Source: Umbilicaria muhlenbergii
Lineage: Eukaryota > Ascomycota > Lecanoromycetes > Umbilicariales > Umbilicariaceae
Assembly (NCBI GenBank): GCA_000611775.1
Contig: KK106982.1
Span: 3,453,404-3,517,403 of the forward strand
Length of the DNA stretch: 64,000 nucleotides
Reading direction: 5' to 3'
This document shows positions 20,510 to 31,173 of the stretch, piece after piece. A model generated the notes under the pieces. The model was not told the origin of the DNA, did no database searches, and was given only the letters and a program-made list of their open reading frames with translations. Each line of letters opens with the position of its first letter. The first letter of the stretch is position 1. A program made the translations under genes and the position numbers.

Positions 20510-23500
20510 CTATGCATCAGAAGCAAATCGCGCGGTCTTCTTCATCGGTGTGCTGCGTCTCCTCTTCGGTTCGATTGTCTGTATATCATCTGCATCGTTT
20601 ACATGCATCGATGCACTCGGTGATCTTCGCTTCCTCGAGGGCCCAGTCGTCAACGAATCTGCTATGAGCTGGGGACCTTCAGCACTACCGCCTTTCCGTT
20701 TCCCAACCCCCCTATTCGGCTTCGGAGGGGAATATTCATCGGGCATTATCAGATCTGCATCAGGATCTGCGACGTCAACGGCAGGTATACCATCACGACC
20801 GAAAACCCTTTGTGGGGTCGACAAGCTTGCCATTTGGTTCTGGACATCAGTTGCTTCCAAATCAGAAATGGGAATCAGCTTGGCGTTTTTAATGATCCCG
20901 CCCATGGTAGAATCATCTAACAGGCTTCTCACGGCCTTTTGGTGTTCTTGTGTTGTCATAGCCTTCCGTCTCTGCAACATGTGATCTTCCAGGGTATCCT
21001 TAAGCACAAGCGTCTCCACGTAGACAGGTTTGGTTTGCCCAATCCTGTGGGCACGCTTGATAGCCTGAGCCTCAACCGTTGGTTGCCAGACGGGATTGAC
21101 AATGAAAACACGAGAAGCGGAGGCTATGTGAAGGCCGTGAGCGGCATGAGTCACATCCATAATCAACACCCGGAATACTTCTGATGCGTTAAATGTGGCG
21201 ATGTATGCGCTTCGCCGAGCAGTGGTCAACGTTTTAGCATAGATCAAATAGCGGACATTGACAATCTCCAGGGCTTGAGCTATGTAGTACGCGATGTGGT
21301 CGCCCTCATAAAAGATAAGAATCTTCTCATCTTGCTGTAGAGCCAGAACCCTGTCAAGCAGGTAGCTGAGCTTTGCTGAGGCAGTACCACATAGCATTGT
21401 CCTTGCTAGCAGGGAGTCGGCCGGCAGTGCAGCAGGTTCCTGAAACGTAGAGGATTTGAGCGCCGATTTGACACCTGAAGATGAGTTAATAGCAGCGGTG
21501 CATGCAACTCCATCAGCACTAGGCGGTCCTCGACACTTGATCGGACTTGACGTTGGTTTAGCCCTTGAAATAGTGTGCTTAGACGTGACCCGCGGTTGCT
21601 CGCTCAGAGTGGATTTTGGGACGCCTTTGTTCCCTGTTATCTTGCTCTTTGCCTTCTGAGAAGTACCAAGCCCTGTAGCCTTTGCCAAAGCGTCCTTCAT
21701 AGCGTTTTCCCGAGCCTTTTGCATGATGTCGAGGCCAGCTGCAGCTAGCCCGTTCGTGGGATCAGATGCATAAAGCTGTGCATCAACATGACGCTGAGCG
21801 ACTCCTAGTTGAGAGGCTCCAACAAGCAGCAGACGTGATGCCGTAGGCTCTGAACATAATGACCACGCATCTTGAATATCTTCTGGAAAGTCTCTTATGA
21901 ATAAGCCAAGTTCATGAAGGGTACTGAAGGCCCTCCAGGAACTAGAATCAAGAGCTCTCTGACCCATCTTGATAGCTTGTTCCAGTAGGATCCGATCCTG
22001 AGGTGCTACATGAGCGTTCTCTGTATCAAGGTACGCTTGACTAACTCTGAGGGTCTCCGAAACATTATGCACTGAGAACGACGTCCAGTAAAATCCGGCT
22101 TGCCTTAGATTTAAGATGAGCAAATCGAGTTGTCTTCTGTTTTTAGGGTGAAACATGTAATCCTGATCAACCCTCTCAGAAGTTACAGCGTTTGCAATGA
22201 GAGCTAAACAGAAAACGTTGAGTGACAGCTTATCATGGAAACTTGGTTCCAGATAAACAACGCGGTTATGCAAAGGAGGCAATTGAAGATCTTTCTCAAT
22301 ATCCTCAATACGGTGTCGGACAACAAGGCTTTCCAGCGTATTCCTTAGAGTTCTGTTCTTTCGTTGCTCATGTGTAGTAACATAGCGCTGCCAAACTGCA
22401 GCATCCTCTCCACCCTTGGTGTTTGCCCAGGGCTTCAAAGCCAGAAAATCCACAACAATCCGCCCAAGCCGCTCTAAGTCTTTAGATTCCTGCTCACATG
22501 CATGCTCACTCTTGCGGGCCTGGAGTGTGCTCTGGTTGTTAATGAGAGACGAGGGGGCTTCTGAGATTCCAAAGGTTTTCTGATCCTGATCATACGCACA
22601 TCCACGTTCACGAGCCCGATATGCAACTCGGTTGCCAATAAGGGTTGATGAGACCCCTAGGGTTGATGAGACCCCTAGGGTTGATGAGACCCCTAGGGTC
22701 TCACGTGCTGCCAACCCCACCTCTACTCCAACCATCTCACCTCCCGGGGTCCCACTAACAATCCACCGCCGCTCAATCTGCAAGTGTGTGAAGACCTGGA
22801 TTGCGTTCGTTCGAGATCCTAAGGAAGCGAAGCTGTGTCCCTCATCCACTATCACCCGCAGGAGATGAACATCTCTCAGAGGCGATCGATACGGTTGCGT
22901 TGAACAGTCGCAATCCCAGGATGAGCGGCATCCACAGGGCTTGTAACCTTTCGGTGATGTCACTGGACCCGTGATCTCTCGCTCGAACCGTTGCTTGGAT
23001 ATTATCACCATATCATAGCGCCGAAGCTCCTGTGCAGATGGAAGTGGCTGATTAAGAGAATCCAGGACCAGTATTTCCAATGCACCTTCGTCAATATGAC
23101 GCGAGATTTCGCTACACCATTGCATCACGAGGTTGGCTGGCACAATGACCAGGGTCGTTGAGCAGAGTAGTATTTTCTGCCCCTTTGATGTGGCCCTTGG
23201 AGTCCGATTACTCCGCAGATTTGGTGCCGGAATCAGATAGGAACCTACGTTCTCCTCTAACGCAGCTAAGCAAGCTTGATGATGCTCCCCTGCTCTTGTT
23301 AACTCATCAAAGTGTACCTTCCAGGGGATCTGCTGTCGACCAATAGCAGCAGCAGTCATTCGCATCAGACTTCCAACCTGAGTTCGCACTGGATGCGTAT
23401 CAACTGAATATTCAGGGGGGACCTGAGGACCGTGTCCTTTCGTCGCTAGAATGACAGCCAGACAGATAAGTGTCTTTCCTAGACCCATAGTTTCCGCCAA

Positions 23501-24247
23501 TATGCCCCCGAGCGCCTCCTCATACTCACGCTTCTCACTTAGTATAACGCCCGATACTTGATCATAGTAGTAGGTGCGTCCAGTCGGTCCTTCCACACGT
23601 TCCAGCCGTGGATCCAGTGTGAGTATCGGAGTTGTCTCTCTTTCGATCATCAGAGCGGCGGAGCGTCGTTGATAAGGGTATAGCACAGTCTTCAAGCCAT
23701 ATGGAGCCCTGGCAGGTTCCAGTAGCTGGATCATGGCATCCTGCGCATACTGATCCACAACTCTTGCTAAGGATGGAGTTGGTGATTTCAATGTGTTGAA
23801 GATATAGAATAAAGAGTCCTCTTCTACTTCGGCTGAGTTCAGTGTCTCTAAGGTGCCCTCTGAATCAGACGTGGCCTCCCAAGCTGCACAAGACACGTCA
23901 AGTAGAGAGATCAAGTGGCGTATCTCTTTAGTATTGATGTTGCGTGACAGGTATCGTCCACCCACATCATTGGGCAGCATATACACTCGGACCGTTCCTA
24001 GATGCTGACGGAAATGATGCTTTCGGCAGAACAAGCGGATACGGCATTGTGACTTTAGTGTACCAAGTGCATCATAAGCAGGATGTGTATCTGGCAGGAC
24101 ATTTGGGATCTGTGTAGCTTCTTCCCAACAATCGGAAAAGCAAGTGGAATGATTGGGAATTGTAACTTGGAGACATCCTAAGGGAACATATTTGCTCAGA
24201 TCTGCAAGAAATGATTCAGCTGTACCGTACTTCTGCGTTTTAGGCAT
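20510..24247 (-). CDS. Large SNF2-family ATPase/helicase-like protein
   Basis: A single 1245-codon exon with ATG at 24247. Helicase motifs in order: Walker A MGLGKT (residues 254-259), motif Ia TLVIVPANLVMQW, DEGH box (468-471), motif III VSGTPGG (about 497-503), and C-terminal motifs with EKILIFYEGD, DVTHAAHGLHIASASRVFI and QAIKRAHRIGQTKPV. A small Cys cluster (CGCRSSWDCDC) precedes the DEGH box. I see no RING finger between the lobes, which sets it apart from Rad5/Rad16-type proteins despite a similar layout. The C-terminus holds basic nuclear localisation motifs (RKRR, PKRRR). It probably remodels chromatin or DNA-protein complexes; the exact subfamily is unclear. An in-frame three-copy repeat TLGVSS occurs at residues 517-534. 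Confidence 0.9.
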   Translation of the reverse strand: MPKTQKYGTAESFLADLSKYVPLGCLQVTIPNHSTCFSDCWEEATQIPNVLPDTHPAYDALGTLKSQCRIRLFCRKHHFRQHLGTVRVYMLPNDVGGRYLSRNINTKEIRHLISLLDVSCAAWEATSDSEGTLETLNSAEVEEDSLFYIFNTLKSPTPSLARVVDQYAQDAMIQLLEPARAPYGLKTVLYPYQRRSAALMIERETTPILTLDPRLERVEGPTGRTYYYDQVSGVILSEKREYEEALGGILAETMGLGKTLICLAVILATKGHGPQVPPEYSVDTHPVRTQVGSLMRMTAAAIGRQQIPWKVHFDELTRAGEHHQACLAALEENVGSYLIPAPNLRSNRTPRATSKGQKILLCSTTLVIVPANLVMQWCSEISRHIDEGALEILVLDSLNQPLPSAQELRRYDMVIISKQRFEREITGPVTSPKGYKPCGCRSSWDCDCSTQPYRSPLRDVHLLRVIVDEGHSFASLGSRTNAIQVFTHLQIERRWIVSGTPGGEMVGVEVGLAARETLGVSSTLGVSSTLGVSSTLIGNRVAYRARERGCAYDQDQKTFGISEAPSSLINNQSTLQARKSEHACEQESKDLERLGRIVVDFLALKPWANTKGGEDAAVWQRYVTTHEQRKNRTLRNTLESLVVRHRIEDIEKDLQLPPLHNRVVYLEPSFHDKLSLNVFCLALIANAVTSERVDQDYMFHPKNRRQLDLLILNLRQAGFYWTSFSVHNVSETLRVSQAYLDTENAHVAPQDRILLEQAIKMGQRALDSSSWRAFSTLHELGLFIRDFPEDIQDAWSLCSEPTASRLLLVGASQLGVAQRHVDAQLYASDPTNGLAAAGLDIMQKARENAMKDALAKATGLGTSQKAKSKITGNKGVPKSTLSEQPRVTSKHTISRAKPTSSPIKCRGPPSADGVACTAAINSSSGVKSALKSSTFQEPAALPADSLLARTMLCGTASAKLSYLLDRVLALQQDEKILIFYEGDHIAYYIAQALEIVNVRYLIYAKTLTTARRSAYIATFNASEVFRVLIMDVTHAAHGLHIASASRVFIVNPVWQPTVEAQAIKRAHRIGQTKPVYVETLVLKDTLEDHMLQRRKAMTTQEHQKAVRSLLDDSTMGGIIKNAKLIPISDLEATDVQNQMASLSTPQRVFGRDGIPAVDVADPDADLIMPDEYSPPKPNRGVGKRKGGSAEGPQLIADSLTTGPSRKRRSPSASMHVNDADDIQTIEPKRRRSTPMKKTARFASDA
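22641..22694. repeat. Coding minisatellite, three exact 18-bp copies
   Basis: The unit AGGGTTGATGAGACCCCT occurs three times without change inside the SNF2 gene; on the coding strand each unit is TLGVSS. It lies between helicase motif III and the second lobe, in a region that appears to be a surface linker. Confidence 0.95.
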
Positions 24248-24498
24248 AGTTAGCCCGCAGCGACCTTAGTTGCTCCTCCAGTAAAGGCAAGTATTGGAGT
24301 CCAGTTTACTGGTAAAGAAGATGGTAGAAGACGAAGGTGCCGGTGACCTACGAACCGGCGAACAAGAAGATGCCCGTAAAGGAATCAGTTCCTCGTTGGG
24401 GCGGCCGAGACAGTAGCATACCTGCCCGTACCTTGAGGTGCCCTGGTGATATGCCTTGGTGATCTCAGACTCAAGATCCCTCATGCGGACAGCAGCAT

Positions 24499-24518
24499 GG
24501 CTGCCCTGCAGGGCAGCC
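24499..24518. promoter_or_regulatory. Perfect 20-bp palindrome
   Basis: GGCTGCCCTGCAGGGCAGCC is its own reverse complement. It lies in the 362-bp divergent promoter between the SNF2 ATPase (start 24247) and the cyclin (start 24610), about 110 bp from the cyclin start. It could bind a dimeric regulator or form a hairpin in a leader RNA. Confidence 0.5.
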
Positions 24519-24609
24519 CTATCGCGGGAAGTCTAACCCGATGTAGGACCTGGTTTTGACCCTACTCTTGATGCATCATCAGCTCCACTCTTCGTCGCTC
24601 AACCACAAA

Positions 24610-25606
24610 ATGTCAGCATTGAAAGATGCGGTATCTTTCGCTGGCGCAATGGCCGACATATTACGCCTGTAGGTATCCGTCTAATCCCCATTCAGGTTGT
24701 TCCTCCCTTTCAAGATAACTAACAACGCGGCATGTGCAGTCCTGATGAGGCATTGGCGATGTCATACATCTACCTGAACAAATACAAGCGCTTCCTGAAG
24801 TCCTCCGAGGCACCTGACCTTCTAGACCAGTACGTCTGTCTCTCGCCCTTGAGTCTTGGTTACACTTTCACGCCACGGCTCTGCAAACCGAGTCTCTGGA
24901 AGTAACATGTTCCCCTCCACCAGACCCTCGCTTTAGCAACTCTCTCTCTCGCGACGAAATCGACGGAGTCGCCCCGCCGGCTGCGAGAGCTCCTCCTTCC
25001 CGCGCATCGACTACTCCATAACCCATCGAACTCACATGAGTCCCAACAGCCGAACCTCCAAGCTACCACCGACGAATCGCTCACGATACCCTCCTCTACT
25101 TACGACACCCTTCGTGCGACGCTCGTTCGTGCCGAACTCATCCTCTTGCGTGTACTTGGTTTCGAATTGCGTATCCCGCTTCCCCTAGAGTATCTTCCCC
25201 GGTACCTGGAACGTGCCATGAACGGTATTCTTCACGGAGGAAGGGATTCAGGGGGCTTGGAGGATTACGAAGCTTGGCCGGAGGAAGAAAGAGATGAGTA
25301 TGGAGTTACCGGGCTCATGGATACGGGTCTGGGAAGAGCTTGTAGGACTAGTGCTGTGGAAGCGTATGTTAGGCAGGTATCTGCGCTTCGGATGCGGACT
25401 GATAATCAGTGACCAGGTGCAAGAATTACAGTCTTGCAAATCTTTATCCCGCAAGGGCCGTTGCGGCTGGCTGTGTGTGGTTATCTATGGAGAAACGAGG
25501 GTGGATGGAAGGGCCTGAAATGCGGAATTGGTTGGACAGGATTACAAGTGGAAAGGTGGACGTAGAGGATTTGCACGAGGTGGTGGAGCAGTTGAGGATA
25601 CTGTGA
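24610..25606 (+). CDS. Cyclin-box protein (CCNQ/FAM58-like)
   Basis: Four exons (24610-24668, 24740-24833, 24924-25363, 25417-25606) give 260 residues. The cyclin box is clear: ALAMSYIYLNKYKRFLKS, TLALATLSLATKSTESPRRL, LVRAELILLRVLGFELRI, then NYSLANLYPARAVAAGCVWL in the second fold. This pattern is close to cyclin Q and other transcription-type cyclins; the CDK partner is unknown. The donor of intron 2 is uncertain: GTACGT at 24830 looks better but breaks the frame, while GTCTGT at 24834 joins in phase to TLALATLSL. The donor GTATGT at 25364 is fixed by the conserved NYSLANL that follows the splice. Confidence 0.85.
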
Positions 25607-25859
25607 CCGACGGCTTTGATCACGTCCGTACGGAGTCACGATGCGGACGGAGAGATTATTCATCTGATCGTATGAAACATTATTGTATTGCATACAGTAT
25701 TCTGGCATTCAGTAGGAACCTAATCCGCGAGTAGCTTCACCCGATGCCCCTCAACACCTTGGAATATGCTGCGCCAATGCAGAAGTTCAAGGAAACATGA
25801 TCCGACCTGCCTTCGCTTTCGCCTCCCATGTATGAAATGCTGGCGCCCTCACCCCACTG

Positions 25860-28039
25860 TCAACTGCCCCTTCTTCCATCCCCTTCCCGCTCTCCGATAC
25901 CTCTCACCCATTCCCCCACCTCGAACCCCACCCGCCTCAAAGCCCCATCCGGCACCCCGTGGTCCCCAGTCCTTACGATGATAGCCCTTGCATCTGCGAG
26001 TCTAACCTCCACGCCCGTTCCAGCACTCACGGCTCTCCCGGCCTCATCCTTGTTGTCAGCTGAAGCGGGGTCCTTAACAACAACGGTAATGTCTGGTCCC
26101 ACGATCCCGCGCCATAGAGTGGCCATCCATTGCCAGTGGTCCACAGGGGCGTAAGCGTCCGTAATCGGGATTTTGGAGGCCGCGGAGTCGGTGTGTGAGA
26201 GTTGATAATGTGGAATAATTGCGATAGGGATGGGGTGGGATGCTGTCGAAAACGGTGGCGATGGTGGTGAAGCAATGGACGTTTTCGGCGATGTGGGATT
26301 AGGCGAAGATGATGAAGCACGTGGAGGAGTGGCATCCTTCTCGGCCACAGGAGGAACTGTTTTCGGCGAGACTGGTGGTGGTGAGGGTGGGGAGGGTACA
26401 TCGGTAATGTACTTGACCACTTCGGCGGAAATCTTATGCCACTCTGTGATTTTTTCAAGGTAGTCGAGGAAGGTGGTATCATTGGATCGTGCTCCCGGGT
26501 GCGACTCAACTGCAGGCCCGTCGAAGACTCGTACGGTGTGTTCGTTGCCTCTGACGAGAAAATCCGAGAGGTACTTGACCATACTGATAATGGTTTCCCG
26601 GTCAGGACCGTCGACGGCCACAACGGAGCCCCTGATCGCTTGAGGAGGAGATGTGGGACCGGGAGTCCCCAGAGGCGGCGATATCTTTGCTAAAACTTTG
26701 ACCTTGTTGATCTGAGGAATCGACATGACCATGGCCTCGACTGATTTTGCCTGCGAAGACGACTGTGAGGACGTCGCTGCTGCTGTTTGAAGCGGTGGAA
26801 GTGTGAGAGATGCATCATGAGCATGCCCATGCGGTCTAGGTGGTGGCCCCATGGCAAAATGTCCTCTGCTCTGGGGCATGAAATCTGGCCTTGGAAGCGA
26901 CTCGCGTCGTTGCGGAAAGGGAAAGGGGGTCAACTGCCCACTGCCGCTCCGCAGGTGGCCTCCGCTGGCAAAACGACGACGTTTTGCGTCTGGACTCATA
27001 GGTGACTCCGGCTCGTCTCTCCGCCGATCGCGCGGATTGGCAAGCTGAAGGACGCCCATGCTACCGTTGGTACTCGTAGGCCTCGGTGGTCTATAGCCTG
27101 GAGGGCCGGTTCTAGGACTTCCAGCCAGTTGTAAAAAACGGCCGGAACTTGATGTGGAAGATGGCGTTGGGGGCGGCAAGCTTGGTGCGTAAGCCGTTAT
27201 TGGAGTGTTTGGCGTTGACAGGGACGGTGTGGACATGCTAGGGGTTGTGATGCTTCGACCACCGCACTTCGCACACTTTGGGGTCTCACTGCTCGATGAA
27301 GATGATGCTGATGGAAGAGAACTTGAGACTGAGTTATTCCTGCCGGATCGCCGGGGCTGGTATCTGTAATCAGGATATTGCCTTTGGTGCCGTATCTTTT
27401 CTTCCTGAACGATCTTGTTAGTAAAACGTTAACAGATTACGGCAAGGGTTTCACACACCTCTGCGAGGATCTTCCAATGGTTCTTAATCTCTGGGTTTGA
27501 AGACCTCCAGTGGTCACCGATGATCTTCGAAATTTCAGGATTGGCCAGACCTGGGTTTTGCGCTACAACACCGGCTTGATGATGTTGGCGATAAAGGATG
27601 AAAGCTACAAAGAAACAAATGCGTCAGCTTGTCAAAGAATCGACGTCAGAACAAAGGAAATCATGGCCCAGGCGTCCGGTGAATAGGTCAGCAGCACTAA
27701 AAGGACACAATAGAATGGCATACCGTTTCGAGGTCGGGGAACTTTGGGGTCCCGTTGACAAAGGCACACCTGGCTTAAAGAAACTTCAGATTGCGGAATT
27801 GCTGTTGATATAGAAGGCAGACTCTGTTCAGTGGGGATATCTCTCTTTGACAAGTGGGAGGAAGAGCGTTTGCGTGTTGAGTACGCAGGAGATGCGACCT
27901 TCGTTGATTCCTCGTAACTCTCCTGGTCAGGAGACCGTGGGCTGTGGTCTCCGGGCGGTGAGAGTGAAGGGCTCGTCTTGTTCGATGGTGCGGGACTGCT
28001 CTCTTTATCTGCAGCGACTCTGGGTGCCTCGGCCGTCAT
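25860..28039 (-). CDS. HMG-box transcription factor
   Basis: Exons 28039-27724, 27604-27459 and 27404-25860 encode 668 residues. The HMG box (about residues 98-170) crosses both introns: PKVPRPRNAFILYRQHHQ, NPGLANPEISKIIGDHWRSS, EIKNHWKILAEEEKIRHQRQ and YPDYRYQPRR. The RPRNAFILYR start and YPDYRYQPRR end mark a sequence-specific (MATA/SOX-type) box like those of Ste11 and related fungal regulators, not a HMGB protein. Next comes a serine tract and a small CAKC motif, then long proline/serine-rich disordered sequence with a conserved block (VMSIPQINKVKVLAKI) and a C-terminal domain ending GFEVGEWVRGIGERE. Targets are unknown. The gene has a long gene-free upstream region. Confidence 0.88.
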
Positions 28040-30853
28040 GATCCTATGTACTGTAAGACTGTCTCGTCCTGTAACCTGCGCGGCTGCAAGACAGTGAGCT
28101 GGAATTGTTGGAGGCGGAGGGAGGACTCGGTGATAGAACATCGGGAGTAGAGTACATTAATTGCAACATGAGAAAGAGAGTTTGGGCCTTTGAGACCGCA
28201 TGCACCAATGGCTGGAAGGGTTGTATAGACAGATTCCTGGAATGCTAAGAAATGGAGATTCTTTGTGAGTAATATCATTTTAATCAGACTTGCAATCCTT
28301 TGTCCTTTGATAAACCTAATGTATTTTGCCTGCGACAGTAGCAGTTCGTTGCGGATAGCTAAGGATTCTGAAGTGGCTTCTTTGTTCATTGTCTGAGGCT
28401 CGTTCGCCGAACGCGGAAAGCGCTTCAAAGTGAGACAGTCCTACCAACGACCAATGCAAGAATGCGACCGATAAAAGATGAGAGGACAAGCAAATACAAA
28501 CGACCATCATTACCGGACACCTTAACCATACCAATTTGACGTTGACCATACTTCAGGAGCTGCGCAGTGCTGTGGGTATCGTCAAAAATCAACGGCACGA
28601 TGCGATTGCGAATGCAACTGCGAACGCAAATGCAAAGACCAAAGCAGCAATGTTCTCGACCTATCGGCATTGGCACTTGCCGCATTCCTGCAGGCCCTTG
28701 AGCCGTGAAGAACACCACGCGCCTAAGGTTACACTCCGATGCACTGCCATGGAGAGCCATTTGTACGGAGTCAGGCAAAGCTAAGCAAAAATGAGGTCCC
28801 ATTCCAATCCTGAAGAATGCCCTGTGCAAAACTTACTTCCGATCTGCAGCACTTTAAGCTTCGCCGAACGATGTCCAGTCCGTTTCTTGTGTGTTTGCCA
28901 AGTTGGTCTTGCGCATTTCGTGGCCGACCCTACCTTATCGTCGCCGTTCCGAGATGCATCTCGTCCCTTCATGCCGCCGACAGTCTAGTACGGGGAGCAT
29001 GAGACGAAAGCGCATCGACCAAAGAACATAACTTTGTGGCGCTGTGCGTCTAACAACGCTCTCATAAAATCGGAAAGTTTCATACGCGCATACTTTGAAT
29101 GCCCAACGCAACCGGACAAACTCTATCCCCACATATTCTGATTATGCCCAAGACCATCCATTCCTGCAATCAAACAGCCGTGTGGCCCATAGCTTTGCCA
29201 AAGGTTGTCATCATCACAGAGGTGACAGGCGCCTTGTCCCTCGGAACGACGTTCCATAGCTCAACGGAGACCACCGCTCTGTGCTGTTCCTTGGCCTCTG
29301 CTCATTTCTAATTGTACTGATTCTCCATACATATGTGACTTGGCAGACAGTACAGGTGGAACAACCTTTAGAATATCAGGACGTTGAGACCGGATCGTAG
29401 TGGCTAGCCATGACATCGGGCTGCCCAGAAAGTGTTTCCGCGCTCCCGTTGACGGCGTGTCCAGATCGAGCCAACTCTGTCGATTACCATGAAACGGCGA
29501 ATATAGAAAACCAGACGGTGACTGATAGAGCTCCTTCCCGCTTGTCTTCCAGTACGCGGTCTACGCTGAACATAGACGAGACGCTCATATGATCGCCTTG
29601 GTAACTTCCTGTAGCTAGGTCCAAAAATAGAGAAGAGGAAGATTTCGGCTTCTCTAGAGCTATCTGCAAACATGGACATAATCAGGACAACAACCACAAA
29701 AGTAATCTTACTTGGAAGCTGACATGAAGTAAACCAGAACATGAAGAGATGGCTTGAAATATATCAGCGACTCTCGGGATTTGTGCAGTTGAGGCTTGCT
29801 TATACGGCGATGGGGGTATCCTGGAACTATCCCTGCCCTTTGTCGTCTTTTTGCAACATAGAACACCTTTACCTTCCCCAACAATCCTGCTCTGTGCGAT
29901 CTAAAACCCATGGGATAAGTACCGCTCGGTAGAGCGAAGTGTACGAAGAGTTGATGGTGAAGTACCAGGGTAGTGTCTCAACTATCAGCCAGGGGAAACG
30001 CATGATCGCGATAAATACCTTCAACATGTAGGACGTGTTTGTTTGGTAGCAGTCACCTTTCTAACACCACTCAAATAAGCATATGGGATATCTGACATAA
30101 AAGTACCGGCATCAGCTTTACACGATAAGGAGGCCATTGAGGTGTTGCAAGCTTCAGCGCATTTCATTTTCGGCGACCAAATCTCTCACTCTAGTCTGGC
30201 GAATTGCAACCTCTCTCCATCGACAGTCTGTTGGAAGGAGGTGGCTACTGTAGCAGATCTGTGTTGCGCGCACGTCAAGGTTTCTTGAAGAATGGAAAAT
30301 CTGCACTGGAGTTGAAAAGTGAAGCTTAAGTATTGAGTGTCATTCCGCTGCAAACTGGCTTAGCGTGAGCGGTTCACCTTCGTAGGGATTCCTTCGGGAT
30401 GCTTCAGCTCAGGGTCGTGGATGCTATTCATGGTCCGTTCAGGAATGAAAACAGCAAAATGCGTTGTGCATATGTGGATCTTGTGGGGTCGATGCTGTGG
30501 AGAGCTCATTCTTGTGGTTTCAAGTGTTACAGATATCATGGGACTGGGCTCGTCAGGGTCTGTTTGTCGCCACGAGACTATTCCGTAATTGCAGATCGAC
30601 CTTAGGAGCAGTACCTCGGAGGTATGATCCCAAGTAGACTGTCAGATCACGCAAGGGCCCATGGTCTCAGCGCTTAAAGTCGTTCTGTCAATTGCGAACT
30701 GGTAGATTAATCAGGGCATTGCTGTTCTCCACGTGACAGTCTTCTCGACCGACTCCACCACAACCATGTTTTAGACCAAGACGTGGCCAAGGGGCTTCCA
30801 GCTGCACTGATGGGTGCTCTGGAGGCCCCCAACTGATGCCAATTGTGTAATCT
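28040..30853. other. Gene-poor interval, left part (2.8 kb)
   Basis: No recognisable intact gene. A stretch on the minus strand around 29400-29990 has scattered protein-like pieces (e.g. YFTINSSYTSLYRAVL, FVVVVLIMSMFADSS) that change frame; it could be a decayed membrane-protein gene, but I cannot name it. The left part is likely leader and promoter of the HMG-box gene. Confidence 0.4.
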
Positions 30854-31173
30854 ATGTCAGAGCTGAGAGCGAACGACCAGCCTTCACCTAGTTTCATCAT
30901 CTTCTCCGCTAGTAATTGCAATATCATCGTCAGTCAATTAGCAGCGGAGGAATATGGAACAAGCCATTTCCACTCCCGCATCGACATTATCTCTACAAAA
31001 GATCAGCGTATCGGCCTCATGTGCGTCATGCCTGGAGGGATGGCCGAAGTATCGACATGCGATATCCCGGTTTTCGAAGGTCAGCACGTGAAGAAAGGGG
31101 ATCAGCTGCGGATGTTTCATCCAGTGGCTCCAAGCACTGTTTGATCTTCCAGCCAGGGGTGAAACTCGTCTAG
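30854..31173 (+). pseudogene. Relic of a phosphatidylserine decarboxylase-like gene (C-terminal part)
   Basis: One frame reads IGLMCVMPGGMAEVSTCDI, then VFEGQHVKKGDQLRMFH. The expected end of the family (GMFHFGGS-HCLIFQPGV) continues only in the next frame, as SSGSKHCLIFQPGVKLV and a stop at 31171-31173. A one-base change of frame near 31118-31125 separates the two. In the family the serine of the (G)G(S)ST/S motif becomes the pyruvoyl group on self-cleavage; here that segment is where the frame breaks. I find no intact N-terminal half upstream, so this is a truncated, broken copy of a host-type enzyme gene. The family call rests on remembered conserved blocks. Confidence 0.6.

Noticed and set aside
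29400-29990. Protein-like pieces on the minus strand (possible membrane protein gene)
   Set aside because: Frames change and no family could be recognised, so it is mentioned only as a possible relic and not called as a gene.
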